Assembly: GCA_947625755.1 (NCBI GenBank)
Contig: CANQPJ010000001.1
Span: 124,001 to 188,000, forward strand
Source: an uncultured Lachnospiraceae bacterium
Lineage (GTDB): Bacteria > Bacillota > Clostridia > Lachnospirales > Lachnospiraceae
Direction of reading: 5' to 3'
DNA: 64,000 nt
The position numbers and the translations under genes were made by a program. Below the pieces are notes generated by a model. The model was not told where the DNA came from. It worked only from the letters and a program-made list of their open reading frames with translations, and made no database searches. This document shows positions 43,492 to 51,844 of this stretch, in pieces (within the stretch, counting starts at the first letter, position 1; the number at the start of each line of letters is the position of its first letter).

Positions 43492-45075
43492 ATGAAGCAT
43501 TTAAACAAAATACTTCTGCTATCTTTTTTGATGCTTATAGGTATTATCAGTACCGGCACAATTACAAAAGCAGATGAACCGACACCGGTTAAAATTTTAT
43601 TTATTGGAAACAGTCAGACTTATTACAATGATATGCCATTGATAGTGGAGGGACTGGCAAAAGCAGATGGCATGAACTATCAGGTACAGTCTATTACTGC
43701 ATCAAATTATAAACTTTCACAGTATGCTACTACCGGCAATGCCTATAACACAATAATTGTAAATACATTAAATTCTGAAAAATGGGATTATGTTATATTG
43801 CAGGAACAGCGTGTAACGCTGATGGAAGATCAAAAGTCTACAAAAGAAGCTATTACAACACTGCAGCAGCTCATTCATAACTCCGGTGCAGAAACCATTC
43901 TTTATGCTCCACAGGGAGATTACATGGGACGTGATTTTGTTATTAATGATACTTCTATTTTTTATGATCATGATACACTTCAATATTACATGAATAAATT
44001 TTATTATTCTTTGGGTGGTCTTTTTGATTGTGCAGTAGCTCCCGCAGGATTAAATTACTCCCGTTGTATCAATGAATATCCTGAAATTTCATTATACAAT
44101 TCGGACAATCTGCATCCTACATTGGCTGGAAGCTATCTGACTGCCTGTACGCTTTATCAGACCATATCCGGAAAATCCGCATACAAAAACCAATTTTTAC
44201 CGGGCAGTTCATATGACACCAAAAATGTAATAAACTCGCTGAATGCGGAAGATGCGGTAAAATTACAAAATATTTCTGATGCGGTTTTACTATTATCTAA
44301 ACGTTCCATCCGTTTAAAAAAAGGTACAAGCCAGTCCATCAGTTCTACCCTAAAATATACTCCTGATAATCCTGTAATGGAAAACTATACTGATACTGTT
44401 ATATATTCATCTACAAATGATGAAATTATTAGTGTCAACAGTAAAACAGGTACAATCACAGGAATTGAAAACGGCTCAACGATGGTAAAAGCTTATACAG
44501 ACAGTGGTCTGACAGCATTTTGCAATGTAGACGTGATACAGCCGTCAACTTCATTAACAATAGCAGAAGGTCTGTTAAAACTACATAAAAAGGAAACACA
44601 AACCTATACTACTACAATTTCTCCAAGTGACACAACTGACACAATTACATGGATAAGCAAAAATCCTTCCATTGTTTCTGTGGATGAAAATGGAAAAATT
44701 ACTGCAAAAAAACTTGGTACAACCACAATTACTGCCACTACTGACAGTGGAATCACATTATCAAGAGATGTGCGGGTCTTACTTGTAACCCCTACCAAAG
44801 TAAAAGCTGTAAAAGCGGGTGGCGCCACAAAAGGGAAAAAATATTCTAACATTAAAGTGACATGGAAAAAGAATCCAAATGCTGTTAAATATTATGTGTA
44901 TAGAAGAAGAAAGGACTACTCTTCATATAAGAAAATTGCGACAGTAAAATCAGCAAAATATACAGATAAGAACCGGAAAAAGGGACACACATTCTATTAT
45001 AAAATTGTATCCGTGTATTCTAATACAAAATGTAACAGTTCAAGGTCAAAATTTGCAAAAATAAAACTAAAATAA
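43492..45075 (+). CDS. Secreted SGNH-hydrolase-like protein (DUF4886-like) with Big2 and Fn3-like domains
   Basis: 527 residues with a signal peptide (MKHLNKILLLSFLMLIGIIS). Residues about 35-225 resemble SGNH/DUF4886 hydrolases: nucleophile Ser in FIGNSQTYYNDMP and the C-terminal Asp-x-x-His pair in DNLHPTLAGSY. Such folds remove acyl or acetyl groups from glycans, but no substrate can be assigned. Two Big2 domains follow (about 270-345 and 350-430), then a lysine- and tyrosine-rich Fn3-like module (about 430-527, KVTWKKNPNAVKYYVYRRRK-type). The basic C-terminus could hold the protein on anionic wall polymers. It lies in a region that splits the usual spoIIIA-Asp23 neighbourhood. GGGAGG precedes the ATG. 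Confidence 0.7.
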   Translation: MKHLNKILLLSFLMLIGIISTGTITKADEPTPVKILFIGNSQTYYNDMPLIVEGLAKADGMNYQVQSITASNYKLSQYATTGNAYNTIIVNTLNSEKWDYVILQEQRVTLMEDQKSTKEAITTLQQLIHNSGAETILYAPQGDYMGRDFVINDTSIFYDHDTLQYYMNKFYYSLGGLFDCAVAPAGLNYSRCINEYPEISLYNSDNLHPTLAGSYLTACTLYQTISGKSAYKNQFLPGSSYDTKNVINSLNAEDAVKLQNISDAVLLLSKRSIRLKKGTSQSISSTLKYTPDNPVMENYTDTVIYSSTNDEIISVNSKTGTITGIENGSTMVKAYTDSGLTAFCNVDVIQPSTSLTIAEGLLKLHKKETQTYTTTISPSDTTDTITWISKNPSIVSVDENGKITAKKLGTTTITATTDSGITLSRDVRVLLVTPTKVKAVKAGGATKGKKYSNIKVTWKKNPNAVKYYVYRRRKDYSSYKKIATVKSAKYTDKNRKKGHTFYYKIVSVYSNTKCNSSRSKFAKIKLK

Positions 45076-45120
45076 TTTTCATACCTGAAAACAAACAATA
45101 TAAATATTTTTTATATTAAA

Positions 45121-45142
45121 AAGGCGAGGATTTCCTCGCCTT
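45121..45142 (-). terminator. Terminator of the feo operon
   Basis: AAGGCGAGG pairs with CCTCGCCTT around ATTT; on the minus strand TTTTT follows. The stem touches the stop codon of the 48-residue gene and also lies downstream of the convergent Big2 gene. Confidence 0.85.
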
Positions 45143-45287
45143 AATTACATCCTTTGCATTTACTGCAATCTCCACCACATGAAAGTGATTTTCCATTTTT
45201 TTTGTCTCTTATCATACTCCTTATTACAAGACAGACAATCATTACAAATATAACTAAAACAATAAATGTTCCTATTGCACCCTTCAT
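45141..45287 (-). CDS. FeoB-associated Cys-rich membrane protein
   Basis: 48 residues, beginning MKGAIGTFIVLVIFVM. One transmembrane helix is followed by a short basic stretch and a cysteine cluster SCGGDCSKCKGC. This layout is that of the small FeoB-associated proteins found after feoB in many Firmicutes; a helper role in ferrous iron uptake is assumed from that linkage. It lies 74 bp downstream of feoB on the same strand, has AAGGAGGT before its ATG, and ends at the operon terminator. Confidence 0.85.
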   Translation of the reverse strand: MKGAIGTFIVLVIFVMIVCLVIRSMIRDKKNGKSLSCGGDCSKCKGCN

Positions 45288-45361
45288 AAAAATCTACCTC
45301 CTTGTGATTTTCACATCCGAAAGAATAAAATATCTATTATATTTTATATCAATATTTTATA

Positions 45362-47482
45362 TCAATATTTTTTATCATATGGTCTGAATAATAAATATAT
45401 AAACCCAATCAATACGAACAACGCAATGACTGTCCATACTCCGAATGTCATTTTCATCAAAAGCATGCCAATCTGATATACGACAAGACCTGTAACATAA
45501 GCTAACAGACACTGGTACCCGATTGCAAGCCAAAACCATTTTGCATTGTTCATTTCTCTCTTAATTGCGCCCATGGCTGCAAAACATGGAGCACAAAGTA
45601 AATTAAATATTAAGAAGGAATAAGCTGCAAGCGCCGATAAACTGCCTGCAAGGCTTCCCCATACTTCTGCACCGTCCTCTGCAATTTCTGAACCAAATCC
45701 AAATAGCATGCCAAATGTACTAACAACATTTTCCTTTGCGATCAGTCCCGTCACCGCAGCAACTGCCATTTTCCAATTTCCCCAGCCAAGCGGTTTAAAG
45801 ATTGGCGCAATAATGCCTCCTATTTTTGCAAGAATACTGTCGTTTAACTGCGTTTCCATATTCAACATTCCAAAGTGCCCATCTACCCATCCAAAATTCA
45901 TTAAGAACCAAAGCAGAATGGTCGAAAGTAAGATAATTGTACCAGCTTTTTTAATAAATGACCAGCCTCTCTCCCACATGCTTCGAAGTACATTTCCTAT
46001 TGTAGGTAAATGATACGCCGGAAGTTCCATAACAAAAGGTGCCGGTTCACCTGCAAAAATTTTTGTTTTCTTTAAAATAATACCGGAAACAATAATAGCT
46101 GCAATTCCTACAAAATAAGCACTTGGTGCAACCCACCATGCCCCATCAAACAAAGCTCCCGCTATCAGTGCTATGATTGGAAGTTTCGCTCCACACGGAA
46201 CAAAAGTTGTTGTCATGATGGTCATCTTTCTATCTCTGTCATTTTCAATGGTACGTGACGCCATTACACCGGGAACACCGCATCCACTGGCAATCAACAT
46301 AGGAATAAATGATTTTCCTGAAAGACCAAATCTTCTAAAAATCCTATCCATGATAAACGCTACTCTCGCCATATATCCACATGCCTCTAAAAAAGCAAGA
46401 AACATAAACAATACCAGCATTTGTGGAACAAATCCGATAACTGCACCAACACCGGCTACAACACCATCCAGAATCAGACTTTGTAACCAATCTGCACAAT
46501 GAAGCGCCGCAAGTCCATTTTCAATTACAGGAGGAATGATTTCACCAAACAGAATATCATTTGTCCAATCCGTTACAACTGCACCCACTGTTGTTACGGA
46601 TACATAATATACAATAAACATAACAACTGCAAAAATCGGAAGCGCCAGCCATCTGTTCGTTACGACCTTATCAATTTTGTCTGATGTAGTCAGTTTTTCA
46701 GCCGTTCCCTTCACATAACATTCTTTAATAATAGATGAGATATACTCGTAGCGTTCATTTGTAATAATACTCTCCGTGTCATCATCAAAATCCTCTTCTA
46801 ATATTTTAATCTGTTCACTTACATTTGGAACAACTTTCATATTCTCGAGGATTTTTTCATCCTTTTCCAACAGTTTAATAGCAAAAAAACGTTTCTGGCT
46901 TTTCAAAATATCAGAGCCGATTTTTTCTTCTGTTTCCTTTATCACACGCTCCACATTATCGCTAAATCCATGAAAAATCTCGTTTTCTTTTTTATTTTTT
47001 GCAAGTTCCACTGCTTTGACAGCCAGTTCCTTTATTCCTTTCCCTTTTAAAGCTGAAATCTCGACAACTTCACATCCGAGTTTCTGGCTTAATTTTTTTA
47101 TATGTATTTTGTCATTATTCTTTTCAACAATATCCATCATGTTTACAGCCATAATAACCGGAATTCCAAGCTCCATAAGCTGTGTAGACAAATATAAATT
47201 TCTTTCAATATTTGTACCATCCACAATGTTGATAATCGCATCCGGAATATCGTTGATAAGATAATTTCTTGCTACTACTTCTTCCAACGTATATGGGGAT
47301 AACGAATATATACCGGGTAAATCCATTAATTTTACATCCTTATACCCTTTAAGTTTACCTTCTTTCTTTTCTACTGTTACCCCCGGCCAGTTACCGACAA
47401 ACTGATTCGAGCCTGTAAGTGCATTAAATAACGTTGTTTTTCCACTATTAGGATTGCCGGCTAATGCAATTTTTATTTCCAT
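45362..47482 (-). CDS. feoB: Ferrous iron transporter FeoB
   Basis: 706 residues. FeoB moves Fe2+ across the membrane. The N-terminal G domain has G1 GNPNSGKTTLFN, G3 LMDLPGIYSLSP and G4 MAVNMMDIV, followed by the helical GDI-like domain (about 170-265). The membrane part shows the two Gate motifs, with conserved cysteines in IASGCGVPGVMASRTI and CAPCFAAMGAI. An in-frame codon at 47503 exists, but ATG 47482, eight bases after GAGAGG, matches the family start. Two feoA genes precede it and a Cys-rich small protein follows. Confidence 0.95.
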   Translation of the reverse strand: MEIKIALAGNPNSGKTTLFNALTGSNQFVGNWPGVTVEKKEGKLKGYKDVKLMDLPGIYSLSPYTLEEVVARNYLINDIPDAIINIVDGTNIERNLYLSTQLMELGIPVIMAVNMMDIVEKNNDKIHIKKLSQKLGCEVVEISALKGKGIKELAVKAVELAKNKKENEIFHGFSDNVERVIKETEEKIGSDILKSQKRFFAIKLLEKDEKILENMKVVPNVSEQIKILEEDFDDDTESIITNERYEYISSIIKECYVKGTAEKLTTSDKIDKVVTNRWLALPIFAVVMFIVYYVSVTTVGAVVTDWTNDILFGEIIPPVIENGLAALHCADWLQSLILDGVVAGVGAVIGFVPQMLVLFMFLAFLEACGYMARVAFIMDRIFRRFGLSGKSFIPMLIASGCGVPGVMASRTIENDRDRKMTIMTTTFVPCGAKLPIIALIAGALFDGAWWVAPSAYFVGIAAIIVSGIILKKTKIFAGEPAPFVMELPAYHLPTIGNVLRSMWERGWSFIKKAGTIILLSTILLWFLMNFGWVDGHFGMLNMETQLNDSILAKIGGIIAPIFKPLGWGNWKMAVAAVTGLIAKENVVSTFGMLFGFGSEIAEDGAEVWGSLAGSLSALAAYSFLIFNLLCAPCFAAMGAIKREMNNAKWFWLAIGYQCLLAYVTGLVVYQIGMLLMKMTFGVWTVIALFVLIGFIYLLFRPYDKKY

Positions 47483-47534
47483 TTCTTTTCCTCTCTTTTC
47501 CATCAGATAATTTTAGTTTGTACCAGCTATCATG

Positions 47535-47552
47535 AGTTAGTTTTATCTAACT
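47535..47552 (-). promoter_or_regulatory. DtxR-type operator-like inverted repeat upstream of feoB
   Basis: AGTTAG, six bases, CTAACT. The half-site GTTAG/CTAAC is shared with the larger palindrome at 48059-48084 near the repressor gene. It sits between the second feoA and feoB, so feoB may have its own regulated start. Confidence 0.5.
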
Positions 47553-47569
47553 ATGTAGCAAAAAAAAAT

Positions 47570-47788
47570 TTATTCAATCTCAATCATTTCCGCGTCAGCT
47601 TTTCTTAAAGACAACTCATATCCCCTGACAGTTACTTCAACGGGGTCACCAAGCGGTGCAACTTTTCTTACATAAACATCTGTACCTTTTGTAATTCCCA
47701 TATCCATAATACGTCTTTTTACAGGACCCGTACCGTTAAGTTTTTTTACTTTAACAGTCGTTCCAATCTTTGCTTCACGTAATGTCAT
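47570..47788 (-). CDS. feoA: FeoA domain protein (second copy)
   Basis: 72 residues. FeoA is an SH3-like cytoplasmic protein needed for full FeoB activity. Pattern: GTTVKVKKLNGTGPVKRRIMDMG, then GDPVEVTVRGYELSLRKADAEMIEIE. It is shorter and more basic than a metal-sensor domain and stands alone. It follows the first feoA by 24 bp and precedes feoB. Confidence 0.88.
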   Translation of the reverse strand: MTLREAKIGTTVKVKKLNGTGPVKRRIMDMGITKGTDVYVRKVAPLGDPVEVTVRGYELSLRKADAEMIEIE

Positions 47789-47812
47789 TACACAAACTCC
47801 CTTCTTTTTTAT

Positions 47813-48022
47813 TTAAACCATAATCTTATTTGCCATATCCTTTCCAATAGCAATTCTCGTATCTTTTACATTTACAATAACATTACCCTCTATAACCGAC
47901 ACTACTGTCACTGTTACGCCTGCAACAAAACCAAGATTTTCCAAAAATCTTTTTGTTTTTTCTTTGCCGCCGACCTTTTTTATTGTATTTTCTTCTCCGG
48001 GATTTAGCATTGTTAAAGGCAT
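47813..48022 (-). CDS. feoA: FeoA domain protein (first copy)
   Basis: 69 residues. Pattern LNPGEENTIKKVGGKEKTKRFLENLGFV, then VIVNVKDTRIAIGKDMANKIMV, typical of FeoA. It differs clearly from the second copy, so this is an old pair rather than a recent duplication. It is the first gene of the feo operon behind an operator-covered promoter. Start ATG 48022 follows AGAGGA. Confidence 0.88.
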   Translation of the reverse strand: MPLTMLNPGEENTIKKVGGKEKTKRFLENLGFVAGVTVTVVSVIEGNVIVNVKDTRIAIGKDMANKIMV

Positions 48023-48058
48023 GATTCTTTCCTCTTTATGTCAATTAATAAGATTATC

Positions 48059-48084
48059 TATTAGTTAGTATATACTAACTAATA
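48059..48084 (-). promoter_or_regulatory. 26-bp perfect palindrome, probable DtxR-family operator of feoA
   Basis: The central 20 bases are TAGTTAGTATATACTAACTA; the symmetry extends three more bases on each side without a mismatch. It covers the -10 of the feoA promoter and faces the divergent DtxR-family gene. Confidence 0.75.
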
Positions 48085-48095
48085 TTAGTTGTCAA
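48067..48095 (-). promoter_or_regulatory. SigmaA-type promoter of the feo operon
   Basis: On the minus strand TTGACA, 17 bases, TATACT, with the -10 inside the operator palindrome. A bound repressor would exclude RNA polymerase. Confidence 0.8.
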
Positions 48096-48239
48096 TAACT
48101 CTGTCTGCTTTTTATTTTTTTTGGTTGTATTGTACATTTTTTTTACTAAATATTTTATAATACAGATAAATATACACAAATTGAAATATCATTCAGTTTT
48201 TGCTATACTTAATTTATGATTAATGTAAGGAGTTTACAT

Positions 48240-48605
48240 ATGAAAACGAACGAATCTTCAGAAATGTATTTAGAAACCATTCTCATATTAAGCACCCGGC
48301 TTCCGGTAGTCCGCTCGGTAGATGTTGCAAATGAATTAGGTTTTAAAAAATCCAGCGTCAGTATTGCAATGAAACACCTTAGAGAAAAAAAGCTAATTAC
48401 TGTAACAGATACAGGATTCATCTATTTAACAGACCGGGGGAAAAAAATTGCCGAAATGATTTATGAACGTCATCAGTTACTTACTGAATTTTTTATTAAA
48501 TTAGGCGTTTCAGAAGATACAGCTACGCAGGATGCATGTCGTATTGAACATGTCATCAGTCCTGAAAGTATTGACGCAATAAAGAAACATATGAAAACTC
48601 TCTAA
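48240..48605 (+). CDS. DtxR/MntR-family metal-dependent repressor
   Basis: 121 residues. An N-terminal winged helix (about 5-65, MYLETILILSTRL, ANELGFKKSSVSIAMKHLREKKLI) is followed by the metal-binding and dimerisation helices (YERHQLLTEFFIKLGVSEDTATQDACRIEHVIS-type region, residues about 75-110) with the conserved Glu-His pair. There is no C-terminal SH3-like domain, so it is the short MntR-like form. Its position, divergent from feoA across an operator palindrome, makes Fe2+-dependent repression of feo the most likely job; manganese cannot be excluded. ATG 48240 follows AAGGAG. Confidence 0.85.
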   Translation: MKTNESSEMYLETILILSTRLPVVRSVDVANELGFKKSSVSIAMKHLREKKLITVTDTGFIYLTDRGKKIAEMIYERHQLLTEFFIKLGVSEDTATQDACRIEHVISPESIDAIKKHMKTL

Positions 48606-48631
48606 CATTGTTTAATAATAACTTAATGAAT

Positions 48632-48682
48632 TAAAAAAATGCACTGCCAAATATTATCAAAATATTTTGCAATGCACTTTTT
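48632..48682. terminator. Bidirectional terminator between the DtxR gene and spoIIIAH
   Basis: AAAAAAATGCACTGCC...AAATATT pairs with AATATTTTGCAATGCAC...TTTTTTT with a few mismatches, A-run on one side and T-run on the other. Confidence 0.75.
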
Positions 48683-49282
48683 TTATTTTGCAGGAGTGAT
48701 GGTAATATCATCCGCATTTAACTTTGTTTTTCTTTTTATTACATTCTCAATTTGCGCTCTTTTATCATCACTGATCTCACTGCCGGAAATTACTACATCA
48801 GCCTGCCCGTCATTGATTGTAACAATAAGATCGCTAAATCCTTTTGCCTTTAATAAAGTCTCAATATTATTTTCAATCTCGCTATTTTTTGTTAATTTTA
48901 CCATAGATTTTACTGCGCTCTTTTTTTCTTTTGAAGTAGCGTCTTTATTATTGATGACTTCGAGTAATGTCTCCTTGTTTTTTGAGCGTGTCTGCTCTCT
49001 GTTCAGTTTTGCCTGAACCATATAAGAACTAAGGCTTGTTCCATTGGTAAGAACTGCCTCTCCCGGTTCTTCTGTCTCCTCTTCTCCATCTAGACTTTCT
49101 ATGTCCTTATTACTTGTCAACAGGTTATCATCATTATATACAGACTCATATGTATTATTGTCTACCTGCTTTGCCTCCTCTTTTTTTTCAAGATTATTGG
49201 TATAATTGAGATAGCCTGCCACTGCAATTAATACAGCTAAAAATGTAACTACAAACTGATTTTTTTTGAATAATTTTCTCAT
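48683..49282 (-). CDS. spoIIIAH: Stage III sporulation protein AH
   Basis: 199 residues. SpoIIIAH in the mother cell membrane binds SpoIIQ of the forespore and forms part of the feeding channel. One N-terminal membrane helix (NQFVVTFLAVLIAVAGYL), a variable acidic linker, then the ring-building YscJ/FliF-like domain (about 110-199) ending LNADDITITPAK. It is the last gene of the operon. Confidence 0.92.
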   Translation of the reverse strand: MRKLFKKNQFVVTFLAVLIAVAGYLNYTNNLEKKEEAKQVDNNTYESVYNDDNLLTSNKDIESLDGEEETEEPGEAVLTNGTSLSSYMVQAKLNREQTRSKNKETLLEVINNKDATSKEKKSAVKSMVKLTKNSEIENNIETLLKAKGFSDLIVTINDGQADVVISGSEISDDKRAQIENVIKRKTKLNADDITITPAK

Positions 49283-49291
49283 TCTTTCCCC

Positions 49292-49822
49292 CTACTTTTT
49301 ATTTATTACAGATATTTTATGCACAGGAATATCAAACAATGCAGCAACCATATTGACAATTTCCGCACTCTTATTTGTCAGCCGCTCTCCTGAAGCTGTT
49401 ATTGCTACACCTTCTATCTTTGGGTAAATCTCCTTAATAACATAGGGGTAATCCCCTCCGTTCTGATTTAAGATAACCGTAGTTTTTTTGACTGTTGTAT
49501 CTCCTTTTTCATTCGTGCTGTTATCACTATCTTCCTGTAAAACTTTTTCCCTTCCGGATTGAAAAGTTACCATTACCTCAACATCTGAAATTCCATGAAT
49601 ACCTTCTATCATTTTTTTAATTTCTTCTCTTATTGTGTTTTCATACTGTGTTGAATTTTCATTATTTTCTGTTGTTGGTTCCTCTTTTTTATCATGTCCT
49701 ACACTTTCAAAATATGAAGAGCCAATCAATAATATTCCTGCCAATGCCAAGAGAATGAGCTTTTCTTTTCCAATTTTTCTTATATTATTCATTTTTTTCA
49801 GATTCAGTGGTTGTCTGCTCAT
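49292..49822 (-). CDS. spoIIIAG: Stage III sporulation protein AG
   Basis: 176 residues. SpoIIIAG forms a large ring in the mother-cell membrane of the channel. The membrane helix KEKLILLALAGILLIGS is followed by a ring-building domain with ISDVEVMVTFQSG and a C-terminal GVAITASGERLTNKSAEIVNMVAALFDIP-like stretch. The frame opens at 49822, overlapping spoIIIAF by 38 bases; an internal ATG at 49792 giving MNNIRKIGKEK is an equally possible start. Confidence 0.9.
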   Translation of the reverse strand: MSRQPLNLKKMNNIRKIGKEKLILLALAGILLIGSSYFESVGHDKKEEPTTENNENSTQYENTIREEIKKMIEGIHGISDVEVMVTFQSGREKVLQEDSDNSTNEKGDTTVKKTTVILNQNGGDYPYVIKEIYPKIEGVAITASGERLTNKSAEIVNMVAALFDIPVHKISVINKK

Positions 49823-50111
49823 TGATTTTACTTACCCTTTCATAAACCTTTGTCTGTAATTCTTTTACACTGTCACTAATATCAGAATCCATAGTTATCT
49901 CCTTTGAATAATATCTGTCAATAATATTTGTAACATCAATACGTTTTTTGCCATAATTGACCAGGGGAGATATTGTTGAAATGATTAATAAAAGTCCGGC
50001 AATTAATTTAATATATTTTTTATACTGTTTATCCGGAAAAATATTTAATATCAATGTGATAACCAACATAAACACACAAATATTTTTTACATAACTATAT
50101 ATAAACTCCAT
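49785..50111 (-). CDS. spoIIIAF: Stage III sporulation protein AF
   Basis: 108 residues with two N-terminal membrane helices (NICVFMLVITLILNIFP and YIKLIAGLLLIISTISPLV) and a charged tail, shorter than the 200-residue B. subtilis protein. The position between AE and AG and the motif ISPLVNYG identify it. It starts two bases after spoIIIAE. Confidence 0.85.
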   Translation of the reverse strand: MEFIYSYVKNICVFMLVITLILNIFPDKQYKKYIKLIAGLLLIISTISPLVNYGKKRIDVTNIIDRYYSKEITMDSDISDSVKELQTKVYERVSKINEQTTTESEKNE

Positions 50112-50112
50112 A

Positions 50113-51234
50113 CTAACTCCTTCCGGTAGTCATGCATATGATTGCAATACTGATTACAAACAAAATTCCCCCGCTGATAATAATTCTCGAAAGCATTTTG
50201 GTTCCCACTGATACTGAACTAAGGCTATCGGTGATTCTCTTATCCGATATCGGCTGTATGAAAGCCGCAGCAATCTGCACAGAAAAAGAATATATCTGAA
50301 TTTTTAAAAAAGGAACCATACATAATACAATAATTGCAATAATAGCAAATCCACCAATCGTATTTTTTATTAAATGAAATGAACCCAAAACGATGCTTGA
50401 CATTGCATCTGCTCCATCACCGACTACCGGCAGTGTACCTACAAATTTTCTTAACGTAGTATTTTTTACCCCGTCAATAGATGGAAGTACCAATGCCTGA
50501 ATCACATTCAATCCGGTAACAATCCCGACAAATAATTTTGTCAGAAAATCAACCAGATTTTTAATTACATGTGCAGTTCTGGATAAAAAATCTTCTTTTG
50601 ATATATTGTTGACGATACTAACAGCAACATATATTTTTATTAACGGTATAATCACATGTAAAAAAACAAATTCTGAAACTGAAATTATAACAAGAGTCAG
50701 CTGATAAAAGCCTGCCGCACTTACTTGTCCTACAAGCGCAACAGACAAAAAATATGTTGGCGTGATACCATACATAAAACTCATAAGCAGTTTAATAAAG
50801 TCGCCTGCAATCACACAAAAACTATCAAACAACGTTATCATCAATGTTATTGCCACTAAATAACATATGTAAAATGCAGTTTCAGAGACATTGTCCTGCG
50901 AAAAAACACTTGCAAAATTGGTAAAAAAAGCCGATAATACAGCAACTAAAACCAGATTTCCTAATACATGATAGATAAAACTGACATCTCCAATTGTTTT
51001 ACGATAAATAATGTTCAAGCACGATTTAAATACACTATAAAAATCTCCCGTAATAATTTTATTTATGATATTTTTTACATTAAAATCATCATATCCCGCC
51101 TCTTTGAGTACCTGTCCGCTTTCACTAAAATCAAAATCATCTATAGATACAATCTCATTTTCTTCTGCCCCATAAACATATGTTTCAGGATAAAAACAAA
51201 TAAATAAAACTAAAATAATTATTATTTTTTTCAT
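50113..51234 (-). CDS. spoIIIAE: Stage III sporulation protein AE
   Basis: 373 residues, polytopic membrane protein with a signal sequence and about seven further hydrophobic segments. It is the largest membrane part of the SpoIIIA complex. Conserved pieces include FLTKLFVGIVTGLNVIQALVLPSIDGVKN, FVGTLPVVGDGADAM and FIQPISDKRITDSL. Start ATG 51234, six bases after AD. Confidence 0.93.
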   Translation of the reverse strand: MKKIIIILVLFICFYPETYVYGAEENEIVSIDDFDFSESGQVLKEAGYDDFNVKNIINKIITGDFYSVFKSCLNIIYRKTIGDVSFIYHVLGNLVLVAVLSAFFTNFASVFSQDNVSETAFYICYLVAITLMITLFDSFCVIAGDFIKLLMSFMYGITPTYFLSVALVGQVSAAGFYQLTLVIISVSEFVFLHVIIPLIKIYVAVSIVNNISKEDFLSRTAHVIKNLVDFLTKLFVGIVTGLNVIQALVLPSIDGVKNTTLRKFVGTLPVVGDGADAMSSIVLGSFHLIKNTIGGFAIIAIIVLCMVPFLKIQIYSFSVQIAAAFIQPISDKRITDSLSSVSVGTKMLSRIIISGGILFVISIAIICMTTGRS

Positions 51235-51240
51235 ATTAAT

Positions 51241-51627
51241 TTACGATAACAGCCCTCCAATCTTGGAAATCAATTCCGTAAATACCGGAAGGCTAATCAC
51301 CAGAACAGTTATTTTTCCAAATATCTGGACCTGATTTGACACCGCTGTGTATCCGCAATCTTTGGAAATATCAGATGCAATTTCCGAAATAAAAGTGATT
51401 CCTGTAATTTTTAATAGTATTTTTACATATTCCCTGCTTACAGATGTTAAATCCGACAGCCTGTCCAGCAATGAAATAATATCTTTCATCTTTGCCAAAA
51501 TAAAAATAAAAATAAATATGCATCCTGCCACAGAAATAAAAATACTATACTCCGGTTTTATTGATTTAAACTGTATTGCCAGCAACACGACCGCAATACT
51601 TACAATTCCAATAGCAATCATATCCAC
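51241..51627 (-). CDS. spoIIIAD: Stage III sporulation protein AD
   Basis: 128 residues with about four membrane helices. Family pieces: IGIVSIAVVLLAIQFKSIKPEYS and KITGITFISEIASDISKDCGYTA. Three bases after spoIIIAC; AC and AD are related short membrane proteins of the complex. Confidence 0.92.
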   Translation of the reverse strand: MDMIAIGIVSIAVVLLAIQFKSIKPEYSIFISVAGCIFIFIFILAKMKDIISLLDRLSDLTSVSREYVKILLKITGITFISEIASDISKDCGYTAVSNQVQIFGKITVLVISLPVFTELISKIGGLLS

Positions 51628-51630
51628 CTC

Positions 51631-51825
51631 TTACAATTCAAACAATTTTTGAATTGTTTGAAACAAATCATATATGTAAGGAACAATCCACATCAGCACT
51701 AATATCAGCCCTGCCAGACTTGTAAGAAATGCCTGTTCCTCCCTTCCACTATGTTTTAGTATCTGACTTACCACAGAAACAATAATTCCTACCGCTGCAA
51801 TCTTAAATATCAAATTAATTTCCAT
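51631..51825 (-). CDS. spoIIIAC: Stage III sporulation protein AC
   Basis: 64 residues, two membrane helices, MEINLIFKIAAVGIIVSVV then KHSGREEQAFLTSLAGLILVL, the standard SpoIIIAC pattern. Two ATGs lie in tandem at 51828 and 51825; the second is used here. Confidence 0.92.
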   Translation of the reverse strand: MEINLIFKIAAVGIIVSVVSQILKHSGREEQAFLTSLAGLILVLMWIVPYIYDLFQTIQKLFEL

Positions 51826-51844
51826 CAATATATACCTTCTACCT

